DNA from: Bradyrhizobium sp. 186
GTDB taxonomy: Bacteria > Pseudomonadota > Alphaproteobacteria > Rhizobiales > Xanthobacteraceae
Assembly (NCBI RefSeq): GCF_023101685.1
Contig: NZ_CP082164.1
Location: forward strand, 3,162,001-3,226,000
DNA: 64,000 nucleotides
Direction: 5' to 3'
Part shown: positions 7,294 to 15,660 of the stretch, one piece after another
Position numbering within the stretch: position 1 is the first letter of the stretch
Layout of the letters: each line of letters begins with the position of its first letter
Position numbers and translations under genes: made by a program
Notes under the pieces: generated by a model
The model's database searches: none
What the model saw: the letters and a program-made list of their open reading frames with translations, nothing else
What the model was told of the DNA's origin: nothing

Positions 7294-8163
7294 ATGCGCG
7301 TCGCAGCTTTGAGATTTTGGACGGCGGTTGCGTGCAGCGTCGCGCTTGCACCGGCGCGCGCCGAAGCGGAAGAGGGCTTTGATACCGAGCACATCTTCGG
7401 GTTCATGATCGGCACCGATATCGGCAATCCCGGCGAGCGTGAACTCCAGAGCCAGACGACGGGCCGGTTCGGCAAGGGCGGTGGAACCTATCGCGCGCTG
7501 TCGCAGGAGGTCGAGATCGAGGTTGTGCCGCTGCCGAACTTCCGCGTTGAGGTCGGTGGCACCGCCACGCTGCACGACATCACCGGCGTCCCCGATATAG
7601 ACGACCGCCGCCAGCTCAACTTCCAGGGCGCCTCGCTCGACCTGCGTTATCGCCTGCTCGATCGCGAGCGCGCGCCGTTCGGGCTGACCGTTGCCGTCGA
7701 GCTCCACGGCGACCGCATCGACGAGACCAGCGGCGCGAAAGGGCGGATGTACGGCACCGACTTCACGCTCGCCTTCGATCGCGAACTCATTCCGAACTTC
7801 GCCATCGGCGCGCTCAACCTGATCTATCAGCCGGAATGGGCGCGCTTCGAGATGGCGGGGCTGTCCGAGAAGAGCTCCACGATCGGCGCCGCCTTTGCCG
7901 GCCTGATGCGCGTCCGCCCAAACATGCTGCTCGGTGGTGAAGTGCGCTACTTCCGGCGGTATGAAGGCATTGGTCTTGGCGAGTTCGCGGGCCAGGCTCT
8001 GTTCGTTGGTCCCACCGCCTATTTCCAGCTCTCCGAGCGTTCCCGTCTCACCTTGAGCTGGAGCATGCAGGCCTGGGGACGTCCGGCCGGATCAGCCGCC
8101 AATCTCGACCTCGTCAATTTCGAGCGCCACCAGGCTCGTCTGGTGTTCGGGGTGAATTTCTAG
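7294..8163 (+). CDS. Exported protein, probable outer-membrane beta-barrel
   Basis: From ATG 7294 (MRVAALRFW) the 289-residue protein has a signal peptide ending near APARAEAEE; the longer frame from 7174 lacks a sensible N-terminus. The mature part alternates polar and hydrophobic residues in many short strands (VEIEVVPLPNFRVEVGGTATL, LTVAVELHGDRI, NMLLGGEVRYFRRYEGI) and ends with a C-terminal phenylalanine (LVFGVNF), as outer-membrane barrels do. I know no named family for it. Its place between pqqA and other exported proteins suggests an accessory of the quinoprotein system, but this is inference. Confidence 0.65.
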   Translation: MRVAALRFWTAVACSVALAPARAEAEEGFDTEHIFGFMIGTDIGNPGERELQSQTTGRFGKGGGTYRALSQEVEIEVVPLPNFRVEVGGTATLHDITGVPDIDDRRQLNFQGASLDLRYRLLDRERAPFGLTVAVELHGDRIDETSGAKGRMYGTDFTLAFDRELIPNFAIGALNLIYQPEWARFEMAGLSEKSSTIGAAFAGLMRVRPNMLLGGEVRYFRRYEGIGLGEFAGQALFVGPTAYFQLSERSRLTLSWSMQAWGRPAGSAANLDLVNFERHQARLVFGVNF

Positions 8164-8281
8164 GACACTGAGGCGAACGCCCGGTGCCCAGCCCTTTTCT
8201 CACGCCGGATTGAAACTTCCCGCTCCTTGGAGCGTAGCCTTTTGTGCTAAACTTTGATCGCCCTTGCGCGAGGATCCCGGC

Positions 8282-8491
8282 ATGAATCCGATAGATCTTG
8301 TGTTGACAGTGTGCGCGCTACTCTCGCCTGCGACCTGCGAGGAGCAGCATCTGGTGTTTTCCTATGCGGGATCGCCGACGCAATGCGCGATGGCCGCGCC
8401 GCCCTACATCGCGCAGTGGATCGGCGACCATCCGAAGTGGCAGGCGGTGCGCTGGCGCTGCGAATATCCGCACCCGAACGACAAGGCGTGA
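8282..8491 (+). CDS. Small conserved-looking protein, unknown function
   Basis: 69 residues from ATG 8282 (GAGG lies about 8 nt upstream). The N-terminal stretch IDLVLTVCALLSPATC could be an inefficient signal or an anchor. Four cysteines (including the pair C19 and, later, C37 and C60) and the segment PPYIAQWIGDHPKWQAVRWRCEYP suggest a compact, disulfide-stabilised periplasmic fold. No family name can be given with certainty. It is convergent with the next gene. Confidence 0.55.
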   Translation: MNPIDLVLTVCALLSPATCEEQHLVFSYAGSPTQCAMAAPPYIAQWIGDHPKWQAVRWRCEYPHPNDKA

Positions 8492-8501
8492 CGCGCCCGC
8501 G

Positions 8502-8849
8502 TTACTTGGTGCAGTCCTTCAGATCCTTGTCGGCGATCGAGAACACCGCGTCCGCCCTGATCTCGATGTCGCGGACGATGCATTGCCGCGCATTGGGATA
8601 GCTGACCTTGGCGTCGTAGCGGCCGGGCTCGACGCCGGTGATAGGCAGCCGCTCGTCGTGGTCGACCTCCTTGTCCTTGTCGTTCAAGGTCTGGTTCGCA
8701 CCCCAGTCGGTTTTGCCGGCCGGTGAGAGCTGGAAGCCGGAAATCGTCTCCGTCGTCAGATTCCAGAGCCGGATGCCTTTGCCCTTGCTTTGCGCGGCGG
8801 CTTCGCCGGCAAACGCCAGCAACGCGATCAACACCAGACCCCAACGCAT
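8502..8849 (-). CDS. Small exported protein, unknown function
   Basis: 115 residues from ATG 8849, chosen because GGGAGGAC lies just upstream; a TTG at 8852 is less likely. A signal peptide (GLVLIALLAFAGEAAA) precedes a beta-rich mature domain beginning GIRLWNLTTETISGFQLSPAGKT and including DERLPITGVEPGRYDAKVSY, which reads like an Ig-like or beta-sandwich fold. Two cysteines (QCIV and KDCTK) may pair. It sits 26 nt downstream of the pentapeptide-repeat gene on the same strand, so the two are probably cotranscribed. Confidence 0.65.
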   Translation of the reverse strand: MRWGLVLIALLAFAGEAAAQSKGKGIRLWNLTTETISGFQLSPAGKTDWGANQTLNDKDKEVDHDERLPITGVEPGRYDAKVSYPNARQCIVRDIEIRADAVFSIADKDLKDCTK

Positions 8850-8875
8850 CAAATCGTCCTCCCAAGGCGACGCCG

Positions 8876-9670
8876 CTATTGCCTGATCAGGCGCTCGCGG
8901 TTCTTTGCCTTGTCGAAATTTTTGGCGCGGTCAAGGCCGATCGGTGCAATCAGCCTGGCGGAGGTGAGATCGGCGCCCTCGAAATCGGTGTCGATGACGG
9001 TCGCCCCGGTCAGGTCGGCGCCGCCGAGCTGGGCGTTCCGGAGCGACGCACCGGTCAGGTCGGCTCCCCTGAGGGAGGCAAACTCGAGATCGACGCGCGA
9101 CAGGTCGGCGTTGCGCGCGTTCAACCGTTCCAGATTGGCCGATCGCAGCACGGCGCGCATCAACCCCATCGACTGGTTGCGCATGTCGGCGCCGAGATGC
9201 GCATCGGCGATCGAGGCGCCGACCAGGCTCGCGCCGCTGAGATCGGCTGCGATGCGCGCGCCGGTCAGATCAGCGCCGTCGAGGTGAGCGCGCGCCATCT
9301 GAGCGGCGAACAGGTTGGCGCCCTTCAGGCTCGCGCCCGTGAGATCCGCGTCGAGAAGCCACGCCTGATCGAGGATCGCTCGATCAAGACGGGCGCCGCC
9401 GAGTTTTGTCTTGTTGAGCCGTGCCGTGCGAAGCACCGCCCTGGAAAGATCGAGCCCCGAGAGATCGAGCCCCGACAAGCGCGTGCCGGTGAAGTCGGCG
9501 GGCGCGCCGGCGCTCGCTTTGGCCAGTACGGCCTCGACCTCCTGCCGGCTCATTTCAGCAGAGACCATGGCTGGCGAGGTGAGGTCGACGTCACGCATCA
9601 TGTCCTGGGCGCTCGCCATGGTCGCGACGAGCGCGAAGCCAAGCGTCGTCAGAGCAACGGTTCGTCTCAT
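8876..9670 (-). CDS. Exported pentapeptide-repeat protein
   Basis: 264 residues with a signal peptide (TLGFALVATMASA). From about residue 60 to 250 the sequence is a run of A(D/N)LxG pentapeptides (LSGLDLSGLDLSRAVL, ADLTGASLKGANL, GADLTGARIAADLSGASLVG), which folds as a right-handed quadrilateral beta-helix. Most pentapeptide-repeat proteins are scaffolds or mimic DNA; exported ones are poorly understood. A short linker region (AMVSAEMSRQEVEAVLAKAS) precedes the helix. It is followed on the same strand by a small exported protein. Its role in this quinoprotein region is unknown. Confidence 0.9.
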   Translation of the reverse strand: MRRTVALTTLGFALVATMASAQDMMRDVDLTSPAMVSAEMSRQEVEAVLAKASAGAPADFTGTRLSGLDLSGLDLSRAVLRTARLNKTKLGGARLDRAILDQAWLLDADLTGASLKGANLFAAQMARAHLDGADLTGARIAADLSGASLVGASIADAHLGADMRNQSMGLMRAVLRSANLERLNARNADLSRVDLEFASLRGADLTGASLRNAQLGGADLTGATVIDTDFEGADLTSARLIAPIGLDRAKNFDKAKNRERLIRQ

Positions 9671-9718
9671 CGTCAGGCTCCGCTGCCGGCCTGTTTAGCA
9701 CACGCGCCGCGCGGCTGC

Positions 9719-10459
9719 CTATGAGACATCTCGCCCGGCGCGTTCGCCGCCCTGTTCACCCTGGGCTCGCCGCGCAAGCCCGGCCTTGATCGCGGCAATC
9801 GCGGCGTCGCCGCGTGCCTCGCGCGGGATGCCGATGGGTACCTCGGCCAGAATGCGCGCCGGGCGCGGCGACAGGAAGAACAGGCGATCGCCGAGGCGCA
9901 CCGCATCGTCCAGGCTGTGCGTCACGAGTAGCGTCGTGACGGGCCGGCTGGCGACCAGCGTCGCGATCTCGTCGCGCAATCGGCCGGCCAGCGCGTCGTC
10001 GAGCGAGGCCAGGGGCTCGTCGAGCACCAGAATGTCCGGCTCGACCGCAAAGGCGCGGGCGAGTGCGACGCGGCGGGCCAGCCCCAGTGACAATTCGCCG
10101 GGGAAGTGGCTGCGATGCTGCTCCAGTTCGAGGATCCTGAACAGCTCGGACAGTTTTGCGTCGCTGATCCCGGGCGCCGCCAGCCGCACATTCTGCTCGA
10201 CCGAGCGCCACGGCAACAGCCGCGGCTCCTGGAACACCATGCCGATGCGGGCGTCCGGCGGGCGCGAGATGGCCCCTTGAAAGTCGCGATCGAGGCCGAG
10301 GATGATCCGCAGCATCGTGCTCTTGCCGCAGCCGGACGGTCCGACCAGCACGCCGACCTCGCCGGAACCAAGCGCGAATTTGACCGGCGCGAGCACCTCG
10401 TGCGTTTCGCCCGCGGCACTCCTGAACGTTTTACCGGAGATATTGATCTCAAGCCGCAC
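9719..10459 (-). CDS. ABC transporter ATP-binding subunit, nitrate/sulfonate/taurine type
   Basis: 246 residues taking the GTG at 10459 (VRLEINISG); the upstream extension to 10534 is Ser/Cys/Arg-rich and overlaps the permease in another frame. Walker A is GPSGCGKST, the Q-loop is VFQEPRLLPW, the signature is the variant ELSLGLARRVALARAF (LSLGL in place of LSGGQ), Walker B is DILVLDEPLASLD, and the H-loop is TLLVTHSLDDA. This resembles TauB/SsuB. It is the third gene of a binding protein-permease-ATPase operon. The altered signature motif is notable but is known among members of this subfamily. Confidence 0.85.
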   Translation of the reverse strand: MRLEINISGKTFRSAAGETHEVLAPVKFALGSGEVGVLVGPSGCGKSTMLRIILGLDRDFQGAISRPPDARIGMVFQEPRLLPWRSVEQNVRLAAPGISDAKLSELFRILELEQHRSHFPGELSLGLARRVALARAFAVEPDILVLDEPLASLDDALAGRLRDEIATLVASRPVTTLLVTHSLDDAVRLGDRLFFLSPRPARILAEVPIGIPREARGDAAIAAIKAGLARRAQGEQGGERAGRDVS

Positions 10460-11186
10460 GGGGGCGCCACCTACTTGCGCGTGCCTCAAACGGCTGCACC
10501 AGCACCGTCTCGATGACGAGCACGACAGCAGCAAACGTCAGCGAATAGGCCAGCAGCCGCGGCGTGTCGAACAGCTGGAACGCGACCCCGATCTCGAAGC
10601 CGACGCCGTTCGGCCGCCCCAACAGTTCTGCAACGAGCACAATCTTCCACACCAGCGACAGTCCCGAACGTGCAGAGGCAGCGACATAGGGCGCAAGCTG
10701 CGGCAGCACGACGTGGCGGAACGCACGCCAGCGCGGCATCGCGAACACGGTCGCCATCTCGTCGAGCGAGCGGTCGAGCGCGCGGGTGCCTTCGCGCAAG
10801 GTGACGACGGCGGTCGGCAGCTTGTTGATGGCGATTGCCGTGATCGCGGCCGCTTCGGTCAGCCCGGCCCAGATATAGGCGAGCACGATCACGACCAGCG
10901 CCGGCAGGTTCAAGAGCAGGATCAGCCAGGGATCGCCGAGCCGGTCGGCGAGCTTCACCCGCCCCATCAGATAGCCGATGGCGCTGCCGAGCGACATCGC
11001 CAGCACGAAGGCGAGCGCGACGCGCGCGAGCGTGGCGCCGAGATGCAGGAACAGCGCGCCGCTCGATGCTTGGGCGATCATGACGTCGAGCACGGCCGGC
11101 GGGGAGGGCAGCTTTGGGCCCCCGACGAACAGCGCGGCGGTCCACCAGATCGCGAGAAACAGGGTAAACGAGATGAGACGCAGCAC
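10449..11186 (-). CDS. ABC transporter permease, TauC/SsuC type
   Basis: 245 residues with about six membrane spans (LISFTLFLAIWWTAALFVGG at the N-terminus, then VALAFVLAMSLGSAIGYLMG, WLILLLNLPALVVIVLAYIW and others). The EAA-type cytoplasmic loop is seen around DEMATVFAMPRWRAFRHVVLPQLAPYV, the contact for the ATPase. It lies 1 nt after the binding-protein gene and overlaps the ATPase start, so the three form one transporter operon. Substrate undetermined. Confidence 0.88.
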   Translation of the reverse strand: MLRLISFTLFLAIWWTAALFVGGPKLPSPPAVLDVMIAQASSGALFLHLGATLARVALAFVLAMSLGSAIGYLMGRVKLADRLGDPWLILLLNLPALVVIVLAYIWAGLTEAAAITAIAINKLPTAVVTLREGTRALDRSLDEMATVFAMPRWRAFRHVVLPQLAPYVAASARSGLSLVWKIVLVAELLGRPNGVGFEIGVAFQLFDTPRLLAYSLTFAAVVLVIETVLVQPFEARASRWRPRAA

Positions 11187-11187
11187 C

Positions 11188-12219
11188 TCAGTCTCCAGGG
11201 ACTGCGTGATAGAAGGTACCGGGATCGAGCTCGGCCGCCGGCCCGACCAGATCGCGGCCGCCGGTCTCGGCCAGCACGCGGTAGAGCACGCGCGCGTCTG
11301 CCTCCTCGTCCGTAATGCTCCGGCGCGGAATGCCGTCGCGATAGCGGTCGCGGTAGGTCTTGAGCATGGTGGCGTCGGTCGTGCCGGTGAGCGGCGCGAT
11401 CTTCTCCCAGGCCGCGTCCGATGTCACCAGCAGCTGCTTGGCCTTGCGGGTCATGGCGATGAAGCGTGCTACCGCATCGCGATGGCTCGCAGCCCAGCTC
11501 TCGTCGAAGACATAGCCGACCGCGGAGACCGCTCCCTTGGCGCCGAGATTCGGCAGAATGTCCTCGATGCCGGCGAGGCGCCGAAAGCCCTTGGCCTCCA
11601 GCTGGGCGCAGAAATTCCAGAAATTAAGGCTCGCATCCATCTCGCCGTCGAGCGTCTTGGCGGCGATCAGAGGTGGCGCGCCATAGGCGATGGTCGCCTC
11701 CGATTTCAGGTCGATGCCGTCCTGCTTCATCCGCGCTTGCAGCAGCAGCCAGCTCTTGTCGATCGGACCGCCGCCGACGGCGAGCTTGCGTCCCCTGAGG
11801 TCGGCGAGCGACTTGATCGGCGAGGCGGCCGGCACCATCACCGCGCCGAGCGCGCTGGAATAGGGATAGAAGGTCAGCTTGGCGCCGAGCGCGCGTTCGC
11901 GCGACACCCACAGCCAGTCCGACAGCATGATGTCGGCGTTGCCGGCGCGGAGCGCGATCTTTCCGGCTTCGGGGCTCGCAAGCTCGGTGACCTCCAACGA
12001 CAGGTCGGCCTCCTTGTCGAGACCGCTGGCGCGGATCGTCGCCAGCTCCCAGGAGAACGTTCCGGTTTTCTGCACCGCAAGACGGATCGTGTCCGCGGCG
12101 CGGCTGGTTGCGACCTGTGTCAGCGCCAGCGTCACCGCGAGCGCAAAAGTTCGACCAAGAAATCTCGTCACCTTGTGAGCCGCTTCCTCGAAGGGAGTTC
12201 TTTTCAAGACAATACGCAT
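11188..12219 (-). CDS. ABC transporter periplasmic binding protein, NMT1/taurine-like
   Basis: Up to 343 residues; the GTG at 12171 (VTRFLGRTFALAVTLAL) would give a cleaner signal peptide ending TSRA and is a likely true start. The mature fold is of the sulfonate/nitrate/thiamine-precursor group: TIRLAVQKTGTFSWEL, LASPEAGKIALRAGNADIMLSDWLWVSR, IKSLADLRGRKLAVGG. It heads the operon with permease and ATPase. Because the operon lies between lanM/pqqA and the quinoprotein accessory genes, it may carry a compound linked to alcohol oxidation, but nothing in the sequence identifies the ligand. It starts divergently from the small exported protein at 12256. Confidence 0.85.
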   Translation of the reverse strand: MRIVLKRTPFEEAAHKVTRFLGRTFALAVTLALTQVATSRAADTIRLAVQKTGTFSWELATIRASGLDKEADLSLEVTELASPEAGKIALRAGNADIMLSDWLWVSRERALGAKLTFYPYSSALGAVMVPAASPIKSLADLRGRKLAVGGGPIDKSWLLLQARMKQDGIDLKSEATIAYGAPPLIAAKTLDGEMDASLNFWNFCAQLEAKGFRRLAGIEDILPNLGAKGAVSAVGYVFDESWAASHRDAVARFIAMTRKAKQLLVTSDAAWEKIAPLTGTTDATMLKTYRDRYRDGIPRRSITDEEADARVLYRVLAETGGRDLVGPAAELDPGTFYHAVPGD

Positions 12220-12255
12220 AGCATAGCTTTCGTCGCAACCAGCGGGAGGACGCTC

Positions 12256-12615
12256 ATGAATCTGGCGGGACAGCTACGACCGATTGTCGCCGCATTGGCG
12301 GTGCTGGCGGCGACCGCGTGCGTGGCGCGAGCCGAGGAAGCCAATGATTATCCCACCTCGGCGCGTGCCGAATATGTCTATGGCTGCATGAAAGCCAATG
12401 GTGAGAGCCGGCAGGCGATCGAGCAATGTTCCTGCTCGATCGACGTGGTCGCCTCGATCGTGACCTACGAGCGCTACGTCACTGCGGAGACCGCGCTCAG
12501 CATGTCCCAGGTCCGCGGCAATCTCGGCGTCCAGTTCCGCACCTCGGAGCAGGCGAATTCGGCGGTGAATGATCTAAGGCGTGCGCAGGCCGAGGCTGAG
12601 GTGAGGTGTTTCTAG
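12256..12615 (+). CDS. Small cysteine-containing exported protein of the quinoprotein island
   Basis: 119 residues from ATG 12256, preceded by GGGAGGA. A signal peptide (IVAALAVLAATACVARA) precedes a helical mature domain of about 90 residues. Cysteines fall in YGCMKANG, EQCSCSID and the last residue but one (RCF), an arrangement that could form disulfides or bind a metal or cofactor. I have no firm family name. Position within the lanthanide/PQQ region and export to the periplasm make a helper role plausible, but this is inference only. A dispersed repeat follows the stop. Confidence 0.7.
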   Translation: MNLAGQLRPIVAALAVLAATACVARAEEANDYPTSARAEYVYGCMKANGESRQAIEQCSCSIDVVASIVTYERYVTAETALSMSQVRGNLGVQFRTSEQANSAVNDLRRAQAEAEVRCF

Positions 12616-12639
12616 CTGTGGCCGCGTAGACGGTGCTTT

Positions 12640-12786
12640 CCCTTCTCCCCTTGCGGGAGAAGGTGGCGCGAAGCGCCGGATGAGGGGGCCTGTCAGCATA
12701 TTCGGTCGCGAGATGTGCGTGAACCCCTCACCCGTCCCGCCGCTACGCGGCGATCCACCCTCTCCCGCAACAAGGGGAGAGGGCAA
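12640..12786. repeat. Dispersed palindromic intergenic repeat, copy 1
   Basis: The two ends form a long imperfect inverted repeat (CTCCCCTTGCGGGAGAAGG near 12645 and CTCCCGCAACAAGGGGAGAG near 12761) flanking GATGAGGGGG and CCCCTCACCC motifs. It shares its layout with elements at 21729-21876 and 60743-60836. Such units are common between genes in Bradyrhizobiaceae and probably act as terminators or mRNA ends. Confidence 0.75.
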
Positions 12787-12806
12787 TTCAGCGTGCGCGG
12801 CGCCCC

Positions 12807-13625
12807 TCACGTCCCCGGCTTCTCCACATCCCACTCATTGCGGAACAAATGTCCGTCCGTGTCCTTGGCTTCCGCGCGAAAACGCTTGGCGCCGTTGGAG
12901 ACGTAGGTGAAGCGCAGATTGGGATCTTCCGAGATCGAGATGCCGCCTTCCATCGAAAGCACGAGGCTGTCGTTCTGCGTGAGCTTCAACTGGTCGACGA
13001 AGAAGGCCGGGATATAGAGCTGTGTGACCTGGTCCATCTGGAGGCCGGAATTGTTGGGATGGCCGATCATGATCTGCGCTTCCCGGATGCGGCTGGCTGG
13101 CGCTTCTTCCCGCGCGAATTGCCGGTAGCGCATCTGGCCGAGCCGGTTGCTGGCTTCCTCGGCGTTCTTCCCCGCCGGCGCGGAGCAGCCGCCGGACGCC
13201 TTTACATAGGTCTTCGAGACATAGAGCTGGCCGTCACTGAGCTCGGCGACCGCATGCACGTCGGTATAATTGTTGACGCGCACGCGGGTGGAGATTTCCG
13301 TGACGTTGGCGTCGGGCCCGAGCTCGAACTTCGCCGCCATCGGCGCGGGGTTGCGGTCGATCACCAGTGTGATCGCGCGGATGCGGCGGCTGTCGCCCGG
13401 TGACAACTTGCTGCGCAGGGTCACGGGCACGATGGCCGCATCCTCGGCACGATACGGCATTTCGATGCCGATGACGTCGGCGCCGTCCTGCATCGGACGA
13501 TTGCTGAAGATGTCCTGTACCAGGCCCGGCCAGGGATCATAGGCCTCCTCAGCGCGCGTTGGCGTGGCGAAGGCGATGCCGAGCAGCGCGGCGATCAAGG
13601 TCCGGCGGAGATTGTGTGCCATCAT
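12807..13625 (-). CDS. Quinoprotein-associated SoxYZ-like carrier protein
   Basis: About 272 residues from the ATG pair near 13625 (MMAHNLRRTL) with a signal peptide ending FATPTRA. The N-terminal two thirds resemble SoxY: Ig-like strands (AIVPVTLRSKLSPGD, ITLVIDRNPAPMAAKFELG) ending in a GGC motif (VKASGGCSAP), the cysteine being the usual carrier site. The last 90 residues resemble SoxZ (AQIMIGHPNNSGL, FFVDQLKLTQNDSLVLSMEGGISISEDPNLRFTY). Fused SoxYZ-like proteins are known beside quinoprotein dehydrogenases. It lies downstream of the metallohydrolase gene on the same strand, which fits the proposed quinoprotein relay pair. Confidence 0.85.
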   Translation of the reverse strand: MMAHNLRRTLIAALLGIAFATPTRAEEAYDPWPGLVQDIFSNRPMQDGADVIGIEMPYRAEDAAIVPVTLRSKLSPGDSRRIRAITLVIDRNPAPMAAKFELGPDANVTEISTRVRVNNYTDVHAVAELSDGQLYVSKTYVKASGGCSAPAGKNAEEASNRLGQMRYRQFAREEAPASRIREAQIMIGHPNNSGLQMDQVTQLYIPAFFVDQLKLTQNDSLVLSMEGGISISEDPNLRFTYVSNGAKRFRAEAKDTDGHLFRNEWDVEKPGT

Positions 13626-13654
13626 GGTCGTGGTCCCGCGCGGACGAAGCAGTA

Positions 13655-13706
13655 ATCCCTGGGTCAGCGTAGCTGATCCCTGGGTCAGGATAGCTGATCC
13701 CATGGG
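13655..13706. repeat. Tandem 21-bp repeat upstream of the SoxYZ-like gene
   Basis: A 21-bp unit (13655-13675) is repeated at 13676-13696 with two mismatches, and a further partial copy runs to 13706. It fills the spacer between the metallohydrolase stop and the SoxYZ-like start. The 21-bp period equals two helical turns, so a protein-binding role is possible, but it could be a simple duplication. Confidence 0.7.
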
Positions 13707-13723
13707 GCATCGTAGCGCGCCCG

Positions 13724-14650
13724 CTACTCCCATTCAATTTCCGAAAATGCTGCGGTTGCGTTGCGGGCGTTGTAGTCGTCGAACAGCTCCCAATGCGGCC
13801 GTTCCGACGCGGCCGCCTTGTCCGCGGCCGCCCGGATCGGCTCGCCCTTCTTGTTGAGCGCGCGGACGTCGGACAGCAGCGTCGAGAGATAACGCCGTTC
13901 ATCGGCCAACGCGGCAGGCCAGTCGCTCACGGGTCCGTGACCGGGAATGACCCGGACCGCCGGAGCGGTCTCCAGCTCCTTGAGGAGGGAGAGCCAGCCG
14001 CGGAGGCTGCCGTCCATCACCGGAATGTGGCGGAGAAAGACGAGATCACCCGCGAACAGGGTTTTCGTCGTCTCGTCGAACACGGTGAGGTCGTTGTCGC
14101 TGTGCGCAGCCGGCCAAGCCCGCAACGTCAGGCGGCGCGATCCGAGATCGAGCGTTAGCGTGTCCGTGACGAGCAGCGTGGGCGGCACGATCTTGACCGG
14201 GGAGATCAATTCGTCGCCCATGATGCGTCTAAAATTGTCGAGATAATACGGCCCGCGTGTCGCGAGCGCCTGCGGCAGCTTGCTATGGCCGACGAAGCTG
14301 GTTCCCTCAGTGACAAAGGCCGCATTGCCGAACACATGGTCGGGATGGCCATGGGTGTTGATGACGTAGCGGACAGGCTTGCTGGTGCGGGCCCGTACCG
14401 AGGCGAGCAGCGCCTCGCCTTCGCGCACGCTGCCCCCCGTATCGATCACGGCCACCGCGTCCTCGCCGATAATGAAACCGACATTGGCGATGGTGCCCTC
14501 GTTCTCCCGCGTCATCAGTGCGATGGCGCCGATATGGACGAAGATTCCCGGCGCGACTTCACTTACAGGCAATTCGGCCGGCCCGGCTCGTGCTAGCGTC
14601 GTCAGTCCCAGCAGGGACAAGGCTGCAATCATTGAAGCGACGTGAGACAC
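13724..14650 (-). CDS. Quinoprotein relay system zinc metallohydrolase (beta-lactamase fold)
   Basis: 308 residues, signal peptide [17 protein letters not shown]. The metallo-beta-lactamase core is intact: [18 protein letters not shown], the zinc site [10 protein letters not shown], a further His in [10 protein letters not shown] with the bridging Asp in LFAGDLVF, and the final zinc His in [11 protein letters not shown]. Exported hydrolases of this group are repeatedly found next to SoxYZ-like carriers and PQQ dehydrogenases; the chemical role is unknown. Its start is divergent from the MoxJ-like gene at 14779 across about 130 nt. Confidence 0.87.
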   Translation of the reverse strand: MSHVASMIAALSLLGLTTLARAGPAELPVSEVAPGIFVHIGAIALMTRENEGTIANVGFIIGEDAVAVIDTGGSVREGEALLASVRARTSKPVRYVINTHGHPDHVFGNAAFVTEGTSFVGHSKLPQALATRGPYYLDNFRRIMGDELISPVKIVPPTLLVTDTLTLDLGSRRLTLRAWPAAHSDNDLTVFDETTKTLFAGDLVFLRHIPVMDGSLRGWLSLLKELETAPAVRVIPGHGPVSDWPAALADERRYLSTLLSDVRALNKKGEPIRAAADKAAASERPHWELFDDYNARNATAAFSEIEWE

Positions 14651-14778
14651 TTTTCCGCCTCAGTCCAAGGGGTTTGCCGCATTGCACTGCAACAAGTCAA
14701 GCCAGCACAAAGTTGGCGAAACATGATGCGTCCGTGCGTTGCATGGATAGCATTCGGACAAAACATGGAGGAAGCGCG

Positions 14779-15660
14779 ATGAAGGAGGCCGGACGACATC
14801 GTCGCTGGTTATTTTCGCTGTGTGTGATGGCGGCGTCTTGCGCGATCGGCGACGTTGCCCTCGCGCAAACGAGGGAAAGTGCCGACCTCTCGTTCGAGCT
14901 GGTCGACCCGAACGTGCTGCGCGTCTGTGCCGATCCGCGCAACCTGCCGTTCTCCAATGAAAAGGGTGAGGGGCTCGAGAACAAGCTCGCCGAGTTGTTC
15001 GCGAACAAGCTCCAGAAAAAACTCGACTATGTCTTCTTCCCGCAAGCCACCGGTTTCGTGAAGATGACGCTGGGCGCGCACCGCTGCGACGTCATCATGG
15101 GCTTTCCGCAGGGCGATGACCTCGTGCAGGGCACCAATCCTTATTACCGCACGAGCTATGCGCTGGTCGCGAAGACGGGCAGCGGGCTGGAGAACGTCGA
15201 TACGCTCGAGGACTCCAGGCTGAAGGGCAAGCATGTCGGCATCGTCGCCGGCACGCCGCCAGCGACGAATATGGCGATTGCCGGTCTGATGAGCGACGCA
15301 AAGCCCTATCCGTTGATGATCGACACGCGCTTCGACAATTCGGCGCAGGCGATGATTGATGATCTCGCCGCCGGCAAGATCGACGCCGGCGTGCTGTGGG
15401 GACCGATGGCCGGCTTCTATGCGAAGAAGGCCGGCGCGCTTCACGTCACGCCTCTGGTCAAGGAAACCACCGGGCCGAAGCTGGTCTACCGCATCGGTAT
15501 GGGCGTGCGGGCCGCAGACCAGAACTGGAAACGGCAGCTCAACAAGCTGATCCAGGAGAACCAGGGCGAGATCAACAAGATCCTGCTCGACTTCGGTGTG
15601 CCGCTGCTGGACGAGAGCGACCGGCCGCTCGGCGCGGAGACGGCCAAGAAGACGCCATGA
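14779..15660 (+). CDS. Quinoprotein dehydrogenase-associated binding protein, MoxJ-like
   Basis: 293 residues from ATG 14779, chosen over ATG 14740 because GGAGGAA lies at 14767-14773. A signal peptide (LFSLCVMAASCAIGDVALA) leads to a family-3 solute-binding fold: VLRVCADPRNLPFSNEKGEG, LENKLAELFANKLQKKLDY, HRCDVIMGFPQGDDLVQGTNPYYRTSYAL, then KIDAGVLWGPMAGFYAKK. The V-C-A-D-P-x-N-L-P-(F/Y)-S opening is characteristic of the MoxJ-like group that accompanies PQQ dehydrogenases. It overlaps the CxxxCW gene by 4 nt. This is the second such protein in the window, beside the XoxJ-like one at 2610. Confidence 0.88.
   Translation: MKEAGRHRRWLFSLCVMAASCAIGDVALAQTRESADLSFELVDPNVLRVCADPRNLPFSNEKGEGLENKLAELFANKLQKKLDYVFFPQATGFVKMTLGAHRCDVIMGFPQGDDLVQGTNPYYRTSYALVAKTGSGLENVDTLEDSRLKGKHVGIVAGTPPATNMAIAGLMSDAKPYPLMIDTRFDNSAQAMIDDLAAGKIDAGVLWGPMAGFYAKKAGALHVTPLVKETTGPKLVYRIGMGVRAADQNWKRQLNKLIQENQGEINKILLDFGVPLLDESDRPLGAETAKKTP

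Noticed and set aside
12640..12786. CRISPR-like or IS-end structure
   Set aside because: No regularly spaced identical repeats, no transposase and no target duplication; it matches dispersed intergenic palindromes elsewhere in the window.
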